DNA from: an uncultured Bacteroidota bacterium
GTDB lineage: Bacteria > Bacteroidota > Bacteroidia > Chitinophagales > LD1
Direction: 5' to 3'
Assembly: GCA_937894725.1 (NCBI GenBank)
Contig: CALAYL010000051.1
Location: 1-23,947, forward strand
DNA length: 23,947 nt
In this document: piece after piece, positions 16,057 through 23,947 of the stretch
How the letters are laid out: every line of letters starts with the position of its first letter
Numbering within the stretch: position 1 is the first letter of the stretch
The notes under the pieces: model-generated
What the model saw: the letters and a program-made list of their open reading frames with translations, nothing else
The model's database searches: none
Told to the model about the DNA's origin: nothing
Program-made: the position numbers and the translations under genes

Positions 16057-18584
16057 TCTTTTTCGTTTTTCATGGTCTCAATTAAATCGCTTGCTTGTTT
16101 TTTCAACGCATCTTTAAACGGTGCATCAGTTCGTTTTTGTACGTAATCACTTACACGTTCTATGGCTTTTGAGACCGTCTTGGTGTTATCCTTGTTTTGC
16201 TCATCATGCCACAGTTGATGGAGATTGTTTACTCCTTCAAAAACCAAAGCCGAATCGCTGTGGCATAAGTAATTTGCATAATGAAAGAATAACGCATAGC
16301 GTGTATAGCCCGTTTCTTTCAATAATTGCTGTTGAAAAAGTGGGGCTAAATTCGCATCATATCGTTTTGATAAAATAGTGTATGCTACATTTTTTACTTC
16401 CATATCATCTTCGTTGATGAGCTGTTTTGCAAAATCTGTAGATAGGGTCGTATCGCTTGTCTCTATTCCTTCAAGTCCATTTGCTACACAGCGATAGGAT
16501 ATGTCTTTTAAGGCCGTTTCATAGACAGCTTGGAGGTCTTTTCGATTTGTAGCAAGGAGATAAATCAATGCCTCGTTGCGCACTTGAGCAGAGGTGTCTG
16601 TTATCGCCTTGTCTTTTATTTCATCTAAAAAAACAGTTTGCGTAAGGCTATCGCTACGCATTTTTCGAATCGCTTCTCTTCGCCATATCCATTCAGGTGC
16701 CTCGAGCATTTGGCGATAGGCATTGGTAGCCGTTTCGTCTTTTCCTATACTTTCTTTCAGCCCATCGAGTGCTTCTACACGAGTAGCGTAACGAGTATTA
16801 TGATTTAACTGAAAAGCATATTGCTTTAAGGTTTTATTTTCCTTTTTTTCACAGAGCAAAACTCTTTCGGCATCTATATCTATCAAATCTGGAAAGCCAA
16901 GTGCTGGAAATGAAAACCGCTGCTTTACATACTTATACACGACCGGATAAGTCATTACTACATCGCCATAAAACACATTTATTTTCATGGGTAGATTATA
17001 CACTTGACCTAAATCTATGTTGTGCTTTTGCGTAATATCGACATATATACTATCCTCATCGCTACTATATTTTACATCCAAAACCGGATGACCACTTTGC
17101 AAAAACCACTGATTGAAAAACTTATTCATATCTCGACCTGTCACCTCTTCAAATGCCAGACGAAGATCATGCACTTCGGCTGTGCCATATGCTTTTTTAG
17201 TAAGATATTTTTGGAGCGATGCGAAAAAGGCCTCATCTCCTACTTGCGCTCGAAGCATGTGCAATATGGCTCCTCCCTTGTTGTAGCTATGTGCATCAAA
17301 CATATCTTCTTTGTCATCATAATAAAAACGTATCAAATTCACGTTTTTGCGCTTCGATTCACCAAAGTAGCCTTTCGTTTGTCGATATTGCTTTGCATCT
17401 GCATAGAGCTTGCCATACTTATAATCATTCCAAAGATATTCGCCATAGGTAGCAAATGACTCATTGAGTGGTAGATTGCTCCACGACTCGCTAGTAACCA
17501 AATCGCCAAACCAATGGTGAAACAATTCATGAGCAATAATGTCTTGGTGGGACTCATCGATAAGCTGCCTTTCGTTTCGCTGTACAAACTCGCCATGAAT
17601 GGTAGCCGTAGTGTTTTCCATAGCTCCCGATACATAATCGCGCACAATAACTTGTGTGTATTTGGGCCATGGATATTGCAGCCCGAGAACGTTGCTATAA
17701 AACTCCATCATTTCGGGCGTATTGCCAAAAATTTTGCTTGCTACCTCTTTATATTTGGGTTCTACGCAATAGCTTACTTCTTTACCGTTCCAGCTATCTT
17801 TTACGATAGCAAATTCACCTATAGCCATCATAGCTAAATAAGGTGCGTGTTGCTGATCCATTTTCCAAAAATCGGTGCGAGTGCCATCGCTATGGAGAGT
17901 CGATTTCACTTTTACTCCGTTGGAAATTGTTTCAAACTTTTTCTCTATCGTAATTTCAATCTCTTGGGTCATTTTTTGATTGGGCTTATCGATACATGGA
18001 AACCAACATGAGCTAGCCTCCGTCTCTCCTTGCGTCCAAATTTGCTGTGGCTTATTGGCTTCTTTTTTGAGCGGGTTGATAAAGTACAAACCTTTGTCGC
18101 TACTGATAGCTCGTGAGCCTCCAGCCGTGTGTTCGTTGGGCTTGGCGATGTAATCTATCACTACCGTGTAAGGTGTTGTAAACGGGTAAGATTTATCGAG
18201 CGTGATAAAAAGTTGAGCCGTATCATAGCTGTAAATTAATGGTATGCCATTTAATAATTTCACCTGCAAAATCTCCATGCTTTTAGCATCGAGGGTTAGG
18301 TTTTGGGTAGAATAAAAATGGGGCTTGATCGTGAGGGTAGCCGTACCGTATAGGTGTTGCTTTTCCCAATCAAACCGTACTTTTAGATGAGTATGCACCA
18401 TATCGTTGATAAGCGTCTCGGAACCTCGATACAGGTCGTCTTTAGAACGAATAATTTCTATCGTATCGAGCAGTACGGTTTGTATAGTTTGCTCTTTGTT
18501 TTTGTGGATTCGACTTGTCTTACAACCTTGAATGACAACTAAAAGGCTAACACTTAAAAAAAGAAATCGACAGAGTGGCTGCAT
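16053..18584 (-). CDS. M1 family zinc metallopeptidase (aminopeptidase N-like) lipoprotein
   Basis: An 843-residue envelope lipoprotein. The signal peptide ends in the lipobox VIQGC (lipidated C21). The M1 fold follows, with the exopeptidase motif GAMEN in SGAMENTTATIHG and the zinc site HELFH (H352, E353 catalytic, H356) plus E375 in LNESFATY. This gives the canonical HExxH-x18-E spacing. LPLNESFATYGEY and the QWFLQSGHP segment are also typical. The C-terminal ~270 residues are helical, HEAT/ARM-like, as in aminopeptidase N. It probably trims peptides in the periplasm or at the cell surface. It is the first gene of a two-gene operon with DUF4126. A TACTTTTA on the minus strand (18606-18613) is a weak -7 candidate. 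Confidence 0.93.
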   Translation of the reverse strand: MQPLCRFLFLSVSLLVVIQGCKTSRIHKNKEQTIQTVLLDTIEIIRSKDDLYRGSETLINDMVHTHLKVRFDWEKQHLYGTATLTIKPHFYSTQNLTLDAKSMEILQVKLLNGIPLIYSYDTAQLFITLDKSYPFTTPYTVVIDYIAKPNEHTAGGSRAISSDKGLYFINPLKKEANKPQQIWTQGETEASSCWFPCIDKPNQKMTQEIEITIEKKFETISNGVKVKSTLHSDGTRTDFWKMDQQHAPYLAMMAIGEFAIVKDSWNGKEVSYCVEPKYKEVASKIFGNTPEMMEFYSNVLGLQYPWPKYTQVIVRDYVSGAMENTTATIHGEFVQRNERQLIDESHQDIIAHELFHHWFGDLVTSESWSNLPLNESFATYGEYLWNDYKYGKLYADAKQYRQTKGYFGESKRKNVNLIRFYYDDKEDMFDAHSYNKGGAILHMLRAQVGDEAFFASLQKYLTKKAYGTAEVHDLRLAFEEVTGRDMNKFFNQWFLQSGHPVLDVKYSSDEDSIYVDITQKHNIDLGQVYNLPMKINVFYGDVVMTYPVVYKYVKQRFSFPALGFPDLIDIDAERVLLCEKKENKTLKQYAFQLNHNTRYATRVEALDGLKESIGKDETATNAYRQMLEAPEWIWRREAIRKMRSDSLTQTVFLDEIKDKAITDTSAQVRNEALIYLLATNRKDLQAVYETALKDISYRCVANGLEGIETSDTTLSTDFAKQLINEDDMEVKNVAYTILSKRYDANLAPLFQQQLLKETGYTRYALFFHYANYLCHSDSALVFEGVNNLHQLWHDEQNKDNTKTVSKAIERVSDYVQKRTDAPFKDALKKQASDLIETMKNEKE

Positions 18585-18745
18585 GATAAATCATTGAGTA
18601 AGTAGTAAAAGTACATTTCTTTATTTAAACGCCATAAAGCAAACGAGTTAAGACCATTTCGATTTGTTTTATTTTAGACCAAAAGACATTTATCTCCTAT
18701 TGCCAAAAAAAGTGGCGATTTTGGAGGATGCCCGTATCATTGGAT

Positions 18746-20245
18746 TTACGCCATATTATTTTCTATCTCTTGTAGATATTCATGATATTTCTTACCTACC
18801 AGTTTACTCTCTATCATGTTTTGCAAAATTTGAAACAGCACTCTGTTTTGACTTTGTATGGATTTGGTAGGGAGTGCAAGTAGTTGGTCTTTCAGGGCTT
18901 GTAAGGCTACTTTCTTTTCTAACTCATGAGAAGAAATAATCTTTAGAAACTTTATCATCACTTGTTCAAATTCTCCTTTAAAATCATGTCGCAATAGAAA
19001 GCGATTAAAATTTTGAATCGTATCATATACTACCATTTCATTGCCTGTTTCTATTTGAGCTATCAATTCATAAAAAGAGAGGGTAACTCGAGCATCTATT
19101 CTCCCTTTAGAAAAAATAAACTCATTGAGTTCGTGAATGACCTCTAATGCGCTATCGTATTCTCCAAACTCTGCATAGCCACTTACACATGCTATAATCA
19201 GCGAGCTAGCTACATCATGCTTTAGTTTGTTGATTTTTTCTTTGAGTAGCAGCTGAGTGTCTCTAAGGGTGTTTTTTAAGCCTTCTTTGTTTTTTGTAAA
19301 ATCAAAATAGGCGAGATGAGAATTTAATAAAAAAGTATTGGCCGCTATGCTTTCAATCTCGCTATAGGTATCGGCAGCTTGGATATATTTTATGGCCTTT
19401 TCCATCATAGTGACGTTTTGCAAAATATAGCCATACGTAACTAGTTGTGCTGCTACTGATAGCAACCCAATATTTCGCTGCTTTTTGATGGCTTTGTTCT
19501 TTTCTGACGCGGCTAGTAGGCTCTCAAAACTGGCTGCTGCCAAATCATATTGATTGGTGATAGAATAGTGTTGACCCTTGATAATCCAATATTCAATAAG
19601 TGCTTTTTGGCTCAGTGCGTTCGACTCATTTTGCATCAAATCATCTTCTATGATTTGCTCAAAACCACTTTTATCTTCGGCTGATTTTATAGTGAATGTT
19701 TTGTTTAAAAGCTCCATTTGATTGAAGAGCAGCAGCTGAAACGCAAGGTGATTTTGCTTCTGGAGCATTGCCGATTTAAGTGTCGTAAGGGTTTGTTTTT
19801 TATCTTCTTGATTGTCTAAAACTCGAGTTTGAAAGAGCGACAATTTTATTTCCAATAATTCTATTTGCTGCATGAAATATTCATTTTCATGGGCGATAGT
19901 TAGGGCTTTTTCTAGCAATTTGATAGCCACATCGTAGGCTGATTTTTTGTTAAAAATCTGGATAAGCAAAATCAATTCATTCACTTCTGCACTAGCTATG
20001 TCTTTGGCATGAAAAAGATAGATGGCATCTAGCAAAATTTCGTTTAGCTGTGTGCGTACCACACTAATATTTCCTTTAGGGGCAGCTTTTTTGAATCGAG
20101 CAGCTACTTTTTCTTCCTCTTCATATTTGAGCAGTAAATCAAAAAGCGATTTTGCCTGTGAGGTTTTGGCGGTAAATGCTGTCTTTTCTATCGTTTTTAG
20201 CTCCTCTGATTGTAGGCTTTTAAGTATGTTTTCGGTCAATCCCAT
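18746..20245 (-). CDS. Unrecognised cytoplasmic helical-repeat protein
   Basis: A 499-residue protein without signal peptide, membrane segment or cysteine-rich motif. It is almost wholly predicted alpha-helical, with repeated pairs of amphipathic helices rich in Leu, Glu, Lys, Gln and Ala (for example YDVAIKLLEKALTIAHENEY and YDLAAASFESLLAASEKNK). These resemble degenerate TPR units. It could be a scaffold protein, but nothing shows a catalytic activity. It is monocistronic, with divergent spacing (136 bp) to the next gene and 161 bp to the M1 peptidase start. The length and clean start suggest a real gene. No name is given. Confidence 0.75.
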   Translation of the reverse strand: MGLTENILKSLQSEELKTIEKTAFTAKTSQAKSLFDLLLKYEEEEKVAARFKKAAPKGNISVVRTQLNEILLDAIYLFHAKDIASAEVNELILLIQIFNKKSAYDVAIKLLEKALTIAHENEYFMQQIELLEIKLSLFQTRVLDNQEDKKQTLTTLKSAMLQKQNHLAFQLLLFNQMELLNKTFTIKSAEDKSGFEQIIEDDLMQNESNALSQKALIEYWIIKGQHYSITNQYDLAAASFESLLAASEKNKAIKKQRNIGLLSVAAQLVTYGYILQNVTMMEKAIKYIQAADTYSEIESIAANTFLLNSHLAYFDFTKNKEGLKNTLRDTQLLLKEKINKLKHDVASSLIIACVSGYAEFGEYDSALEVIHELNEFIFSKGRIDARVTLSFYELIAQIETGNEMVVYDTIQNFNRFLLRHDFKGEFEQVMIKFLKIISSHELEKKVALQALKDQLLALPTKSIQSQNRVLFQILQNMIESKLVGKKYHEYLQEIENNMA

Positions 20246-20324
20246 AGGTTTATATATAATTGATTGTGATTGTTTTATAATACATTAAGTACACTTTTGT
20301 TTTAATAATGACGAAAAAATTGAA

Positions 20325-20355
20325 TTGGTTATAGGTGGTGGTGCGGGTACATTTG
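20325..20355 (+). promoter_or_regulatory. Bacteroidota promoter of the 31-residue-repeat gene
   Basis: TTG at 20325-20327 and TACATTTG at 20348-20355 are separated by 20 nt, matching the -33/-7 arrangement of Bacteroidota housekeeping promoters. Transcription would start near 20360, about 20 nt before the ATG at 20382. This is the best-formed promoter in the window. Confidence 0.7.
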
Positions 20356-20381
20356 AATCAAAATAATTAGTTAAAAGTAAA

Positions 20382-21812
20382 ATGAAAATTATGAAAAATC
20401 TATTTTTTACACTCTCTGCCCTGATATGCGCACTTTCTGCCAAAGCGGAATGTAGAGTTGATACCGCTTACAGCTATAATTACATCACTGGCACATCCGT
20501 AAAGGAACTAGTCGGGAGACAAATATATACCTACAATGCTGCGGGCTTATACACTGAATATATATATCAAGAATGGAATGCTGGGACTGGCACATGGCGC
20601 AATAACACCAAAGGTACAGAGGTATATAATACTGCTGGATTATCTACCGAAACAGCCTATCAAACTTGGAATACCGCTACAAATGTGTGGGTAAACTCAA
20701 CTAGAGTTTTACGAACCTACGATGCCAATAACAATAAAACAGAACAGTTTAATCAAAATTGGAATACTACTACGAGTTCTTGGGTTGGTTCAGGAAATAA
20801 ATACAATTATACTTTCAGTGCTTCTAATAAAATACTCACTCAAAATACTTTCAAGTGGAATAGTACGACTAGTACATGGGATCCTTTTGTGAAAGGCGTA
20901 TATACCTATGATGCTAATGATGATGCTACACAGCAAACGAGTCAGGTATGGGATGCGCCTACCTCTACTTGGATAAACAACGGCAAAACAAATAGCGTAT
21001 ATGATGTGGCACACAGACAAATAGAGACCGTTTATGCATCTTGGAGCACAGCTACAAGCAGCTGGAACAATAACAGCAGATCTACTTATGCTTATAATGC
21101 AGCGGGTCTGCTATCCATTGGAACAAGCTATCAGTGGTCAAGCCCCTCTTGGATAGCTGCTAGTCGTAGTACTTATACCTACAATGCCCAGGGCAAGGAG
21201 ACTGGTTATCTATATGAACAATATGACAACACTATCATGGCACTTGTAAATAATTATCGAAATACTACTACCTATAATGCAGGTGGAGAAATCACCCAAA
21301 TTTTAGGTGAAGGTTGGGTAGCGGCAACCTCCTCTTGGAGAAATTACAGACTAGAAACTCGTACCTATAATTCCTTTAATTTGATAGTCGATTTTATTAG
21401 AAAAGATTGGGATGTTTCTTCAAACACTTGGGTAAACGAAAGTGGAAGTATAGCAGGCTACAATACCGCTGGCGATATGATCAATAGAGAGTTTTTCTCT
21501 AGTTGGAATGCCACTGGAGGCTACTATGCAAGCCACAGTTATGTTGAATTTCGCTGTACTCATATCAACACTGGCTTTGAAGAGTTGGTGGTAGAAAAAG
21601 GATTTGCCATCTACCCCAATCCTACTACGGGAGGGGCTTTGAATATAGCCGTAACGAGTGAAAAACCATATACCCTCCTAGACTACACTGGCAAAACTAT
21701 CCAAGCAGGAAATCTACAAACAGGCGAAAACAAACTAAACGTAGAGGCAATTTCGGCAGGTATTTATTTTATCAAAATCGGCAATCAAACGCAGAAAGTA
21801 GTATTTAATTAA
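20382..21812 (+). CDS. T9SS-exported protein of eleven 31-residue repeats
   Basis: A 476-residue exported protein. The signal peptide ends near AKA-EC (residues 20-24). Residues 51-390 are eleven tandem repeats of 31 residues (one of 32, one of 29). The pattern is Y[ND]xxG-x(9)-W[ND]xxTxxWxN followed by about eight polar residues; the aromatic positions are the best kept. The pattern recalls YD/RHS-type beta-hairpin repeats and should build an elongated beta structure (inference). The last ~75 residues are a T9SS type A sorting domain (FAIYPNPTTGG, LLDYTGKTI, SAGIYFIKIG, KVVFN). A second in-frame start (20391, MKNLFF) would also give a good signal peptide. It probably acts on the cell surface; the ligand is unknown. 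Two small lipoprotein genes follow closely. Confidence 0.88.
   Translation: MKIMKNLFFTLSALICALSAKAECRVDTAYSYNYITGTSVKELVGRQIYTYNAAGLYTEYIYQEWNAGTGTWRNNTKGTEVYNTAGLSTETAYQTWNTATNVWVNSTRVLRTYDANNNKTEQFNQNWNTTTSSWVGSGNKYNYTFSASNKILTQNTFKWNSTTSTWDPFVKGVYTYDANDDATQQTSQVWDAPTSTWINNGKTNSVYDVAHRQIETVYASWSTATSSWNNNSRSTYAYNAAGLLSIGTSYQWSSPSWIAASRSTYTYNAQGKETGYLYEQYDNTIMALVNNYRNTTTYNAGGEITQILGEGWVAATSSWRNYRLETRTYNSFNLIVDFIRKDWDVSSNTWVNESGSIAGYNTAGDMINREFFSSWNATGGYYASHSYVEFRCTHINTGFEELVVEKGFAIYPNPTTGGALNIAVTSEKPYTLLDYTGKTIQAGNLQTGENKLNVEAISAGIYFIKIGNQTQKVVFN
20532..21551 (+). repeat. Eleven tandem ~93-bp coding repeats
   Basis: The DNA encodes eleven consecutive 31-residue units (residues 51-390 of the T9SS protein). 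The copies have diverged at nucleotide level: only the Tyr, Asn/Asp, Trp and Thr codons recur reliably. The array is therefore old and kept by selection on protein fold, not by recent slippage. Confidence 0.8.
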
Positions 21813-21832
21813 CCAACACAAAAACAAACAAA

Positions 21833-22333
21833 ATGAAAACAACCACCCAAAAAATCGGATTTATTGCTACGGCAATAGTTTTAGGCATGAGCCTATTTTT
21901 AACGGCTTGCAAAAAAGAAGCTGGCCCTACTGGCCCCGCAGGTAAAGACGGCAATGCGAATGTAGTGCTGTACAAGTTTCCCGGAAACAACTTTGCTACA
22001 ACTACATCAATTGAGAATTATGTAACAATGCCACAAGACAGCTTTGATGGCTATGCTTGGTTTGCCTATTTAAAGTACAATTCAAGCAACACCTACGCTA
22101 TGCCAGGTTATGGATATGGAGGTAGCACTGATTACAGATTTTATACATTTAATAATAGTGCTACAGATCATGGTTTTGTAGTAGCAAAAGTAACTGGACC
22201 CGGTGAGGCTTATATAGAGTCAAGAATAGTTGGCATACAGATAGGCAAGGTGATAGGTAAAAAATATGACCTACCCGAAATCAATTTCAATGATTATAAT
22301 GCAGTAAAGAAGTATTATAAACTGAAAGACTAA
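21833..22333 (+). CDS. Small lipoprotein with a short collagen-like segment
   Basis: A 166-residue predicted lipoprotein. The signal peptide ends at the lipobox LTAC (lipidated C26), followed by KKE and a short run of Gly-X-Y triplets (GPTGPAGKDGNA). Next comes a ~125-residue domain rich in Tyr, Gly and Asn (YGYGGSTDYRFYTF). A collagen-like tether after the lipidated Cys recurs in Bacteroidota lipoproteins. No known domain was recognised in the C-terminal part. The gene starts 20 bp after the stop of the repeat protein and 30 bp before another lipoprotein, so co-transcription is likely. Confidence 0.82.
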   Translation: MKTTTQKIGFIATAIVLGMSLFLTACKKEAGPTGPAGKDGNANVVLYKFPGNNFATTTSIENYVTMPQDSFDGYAWFAYLKYNSSNTYAMPGYGYGGSTDYRFYTFNNSATDHGFVVAKVTGPGEAYIESRIVGIQIGKVIGKKYDLPEINFNDYNAVKKYYKLKD

Positions 22334-22363
22334 TCAATTTACAAGCATAAAAACAAAAGCGTC

Positions 22364-22912
22364 ATGAAAAAGACAACCTTTTCAATAGCGGGTATATTTA
22401 CCCTACTTATATTTCTTTTAAGCAGTTGCGAAAAAGAAGGCACTCCTTCTATAGACGCTATAAACCCTGTGATGCAGCTTACGTTAAATGGTGGAGGGTT
22501 TAACAAAACATTTTCTTCAGAAGAAGACTATTCACTCGGGCAACTCAACCTAAAATCAAGCACAAAATACAATTTTACGCTTTCCATTAGCGATACTGGA
22601 GGAGTAAAAAGATTGCAACTTCGATTGCCTAGAGAGTTTACGCTTTCGGGACTAAGTAGCACACCTATGGCGGTAGATACCCTAGCTGGATTAAAGCAGT
22701 ATGTGACTATCAATGTGCCTCAAACAGCTACCACCTTTTACAAAAGTTTTTTAATCACAGGCAGTTTTACCACACCAGATGCAGCCAATACGGATTGGGG
22801 ATTAGATATTTACGCAGAAGGTAGCGACTACAGACCCAACAGGGTATCTCTCGGGATTAGTTGCTTAGTAACCAACAATCCGCCTATGGGTTATGGTTGG
22901 ATAACATTCTAA
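22364..22912 (+). CDS. Small lipoprotein of unknown function
   Basis: A 182-residue predicted lipoprotein. The signal sequence runs to the lipobox LSSC (C22), followed by EKEG. The remaining ~155 residues look like beta-rich secreted sequence (alternating hydrophobic and Ser/Thr/Asn residues, VKRLQLRLP, TFYKSFLITGSF), with one further cysteine near the C-terminus (ISCLV). No family was recognised. It is the last gene of the three-gene run starting at 20382 and is followed by a good terminator. Confidence 0.8.
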   Translation: MKKTTFSIAGIFTLLIFLLSSCEKEGTPSIDAINPVMQLTLNGGGFNKTFSSEEDYSLGQLNLKSSTKYNFTLSISDTGGVKRLQLRLPREFTLSGLSSTPMAVDTLAGLKQYVTINVPQTATTFYKSFLITGSFTTPDAANTDWGLDIYAEGSDYRPNRVSLGISCLVTNNPPMGYGWITF

Positions 22913-22941
22913 GACACAAGATTTTTCCTAAAACGGCAGAT

Positions 22942-22974
22942 AAGCCCCTTTCAGTATTGAGAGGGGCTTTCTTA
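22942..22974 (+). terminator. Intrinsic terminator after the lipoprotein genes
   Basis: AAGCCCCTTTC (22942-22952) pairs with GAGAGGGGCTT (22959-22969) with one T-G wobble and a 6-nt loop, followed by TTTCTTAAT. It lies 30 bp after the last lipoprotein stop and closes the 20382-22912 transcript. Confidence 0.85.
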
Positions 22975-23018
22975 ATAAAAAAAATTGTTTGCCAGGTTTT
23001 TAGTAAATTACGACTAAT

Positions 23019-23947
23019 ATGAAAACATACCTTATGAAAAAAACCCTATTTTTATCGTTAGCCTTTAATTTCTTGATAGCCGAAGCCCAAGTACCCAAAA
23101 ATGTGGTAGTAGAGGTTTTTACCAATACCCGATGTAGTACTTGCGGAGCGAAAGATCCAGGTATTTATAGAACCATTCACAGCTATCCTAATTTGATACA
23201 AATAGCGTATTATCCAAGTGCACCTTATGCTAATTGTTTTTTTAGCCAACAAAATAAAAGCGAGTATGATGGTCGCACCCGAAACTATGGAGTCTATGGT
23301 TCTACGCCTCGTGTTTTTGTACAAGGTATAGAAGTGAACAACAATTTAGATACTTCGGATGTAAAACCCTCTCTCAATCAGCTATCTAATTTTGAGGTAA
23401 ATGTAGTCCACACACAGCTTTCGGCTACTACAGCCACTGTATCTGCTACTATCATCAAGCGCGCCACAGATGCTAGCACTACAGCCAATCTATACCTGGC
23501 AGTAGGCGAAGATTCGATAGTCTATAATGCCCCTAATGGCATCAAAACACACTATGGTGTGATGCGTAGAGCCATGACGGATTCGAGTGGCATGGCGGTA
23601 CAGCTACCCGCTACTATTGGCGATAGTTTGGTAGTGACCAAAACCTATACCATAGATGGTAGTTGGGAAAAAAATTTATTGACAGGCTATGCTTTCTTGG
23701 CAAACGCTACCAATAAATCAATCATCAATGCCAATAAGAAAAAATTGGCTTTAGGCAATTTCACTGGCATAGCGCAAACATCCAGTACGCCTAGCTTTGC
23801 GGTATCACCCAATCCTGCTACCACTAAGCTTTATATTCAAACAGAAGAAAACATCCAACGTCTATATATCATAGATTTGTTGGGCAAAACACAAGAGGTA
23901 ACTGCCACGAATAAAAACGTAGTAGATATTTCTGCATTGCGACAGGG
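23019..23947 (+). CDS. T9SS-exported Omp28/thioredoxin-like protein, cut by the window end
   Basis: An open frame runs past the right edge; about 309 residues are visible. The start is ATG at 23019 or, more typically for a signal peptide, in frame at 23034 (MKKTLFLSLAF to the likely cleavage at AEA-Q). The mature N-terminus VVVEVFTNTRCSTCG has a CxxC pair (C34 and C37 counted from 23034) in a thioredoxin-like strand context, as in Omp28-like outer-membrane proteins. A beta-rich middle follows (HTQLSATTATVSATI). The frame then enters a T9SS sorting domain (FAVSPNPATTKLYIQ, LYIIDLLGKTQEV), so only a short C-terminal piece is missing. It may act in thiol exchange or redox-linked folding outside the cell (inference). 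Confidence 0.85.
   Translation, partial: MKTYLMKKTLFLSLAFNFLIAEAQVPKNVVVEVFTNTRCSTCGAKDPGIYRTIHSYPNLIQIAYYPSAPYANCFFSQQNKSEYDGRTRNYGVYGSTPRVFVQGIEVNNNLDTSDVKPSLNQLSNFEVNVVHTQLSATTATVSATIIKRATDASTTANLYLAVGEDSIVYNAPNGIKTHYGVMRRAMTDSSGMAVQLPATIGDSLVVTKTYTIDGSWEKNLLTGYAFLANATNKSIINANKKKLALGNFTGIAQTSSTPSFAVSPNPATTKLYIQTEENIQRLYIIDLLGKTQEVTATNKNVVDISALRQ

Noticed and set aside
18664..18870. 68-residue plus-strand open frame at the end of the helical-repeat gene
   Set aside because: More than half is antisense to a well-supported gene and the rest is AT-rich intergenic sequence.
20532..21551. Regular ~93-bp periodicity considered as a CRISPR or satellite array
   Set aside because: The repeats are in-frame coding units with diverged nucleotides and no constant repeat plus unique spacer pattern.

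Overview
The window looks like chromosomal DNA from a member of the Bacteroidota, with no single genus recognisable. The evidence is threefold. Exported proteins end in type IX secretion (T9SS) sorting domains with the PNP motif. Several genes are preceded by the Bacteroidota -7 element TAnnTTTG and lack Shine-Dalgarno sequences. Several gene families (HTH/RQC/HRDC RecQ, ECF sigma plus TPR anti-sigma, alpha-2-macroglobulin, DUF4126) have Bacteroidota-style architectures. The DNA is AT-rich, about 40% G+C by eye. No tRNA, rRNA, CRISPR array, transposase or phage gene was seen.

Layout. 1-1230: a probable terminator from an upstream gene, then a one-gene unit encoding a winged-helix/ComF-like phosphoribosyltransferase fusion. 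Its start is preceded by a perfect 18-bp inverted repeat overlapping a -7 element. A 395-bp non-coding stretch with two hairpins follows. 1559-3391: a T9SS-exported probable seven-bladed beta-propeller. 3525-5729 (minus): RecQ helicase, divergent from 5943-9335. That plus-strand block is a tightly packed four-gene set: mannose-1-phosphate guanylyltransferase, methionine/glutamine-type aminotransferase, nitrilase-family omega-amidase, and a small conserved-looking protein. 9332-10958 (minus): an ECF sigma factor and its membrane anti-sigma factor with periplasmic TPRs, converging on the previous block with overlapping stop codons. 11122-15441: a large alpha-2-macroglobulin with an intact GCFEQ thioester, divergent from the sigma factor and ended by a strong bidirectional terminator. 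15478-18584 (minus): an M1 metallopeptidase lipoprotein followed by a DUF4126 membrane protein in one operon. 18746-20245 (minus): an unrecognised all-helical cytoplasmic protein. 20382-23947: a run of exported proteins, namely an 11 x 31-residue repeat T9SS protein, two small lipoproteins, a terminator, and a T9SS thioredoxin-like protein cut by the window end.

How the genes relate. The aminotransferase and amidase form a classic pair: transamination using glutamine gives a ketoacid amide, and the amidase removes the amide to make the step irreversible. The sigma/anti-sigma pair and the A2M gene share a divergent 163-bp control region, which suggests envelope-stress or envelope-protection functions, although no regulatory link is proved. 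Six of the sixteen genes encode predicted exported proteins and two more encode membrane proteins. The least explained element is the palindrome-controlled HTH-PRTase gene at the left edge.
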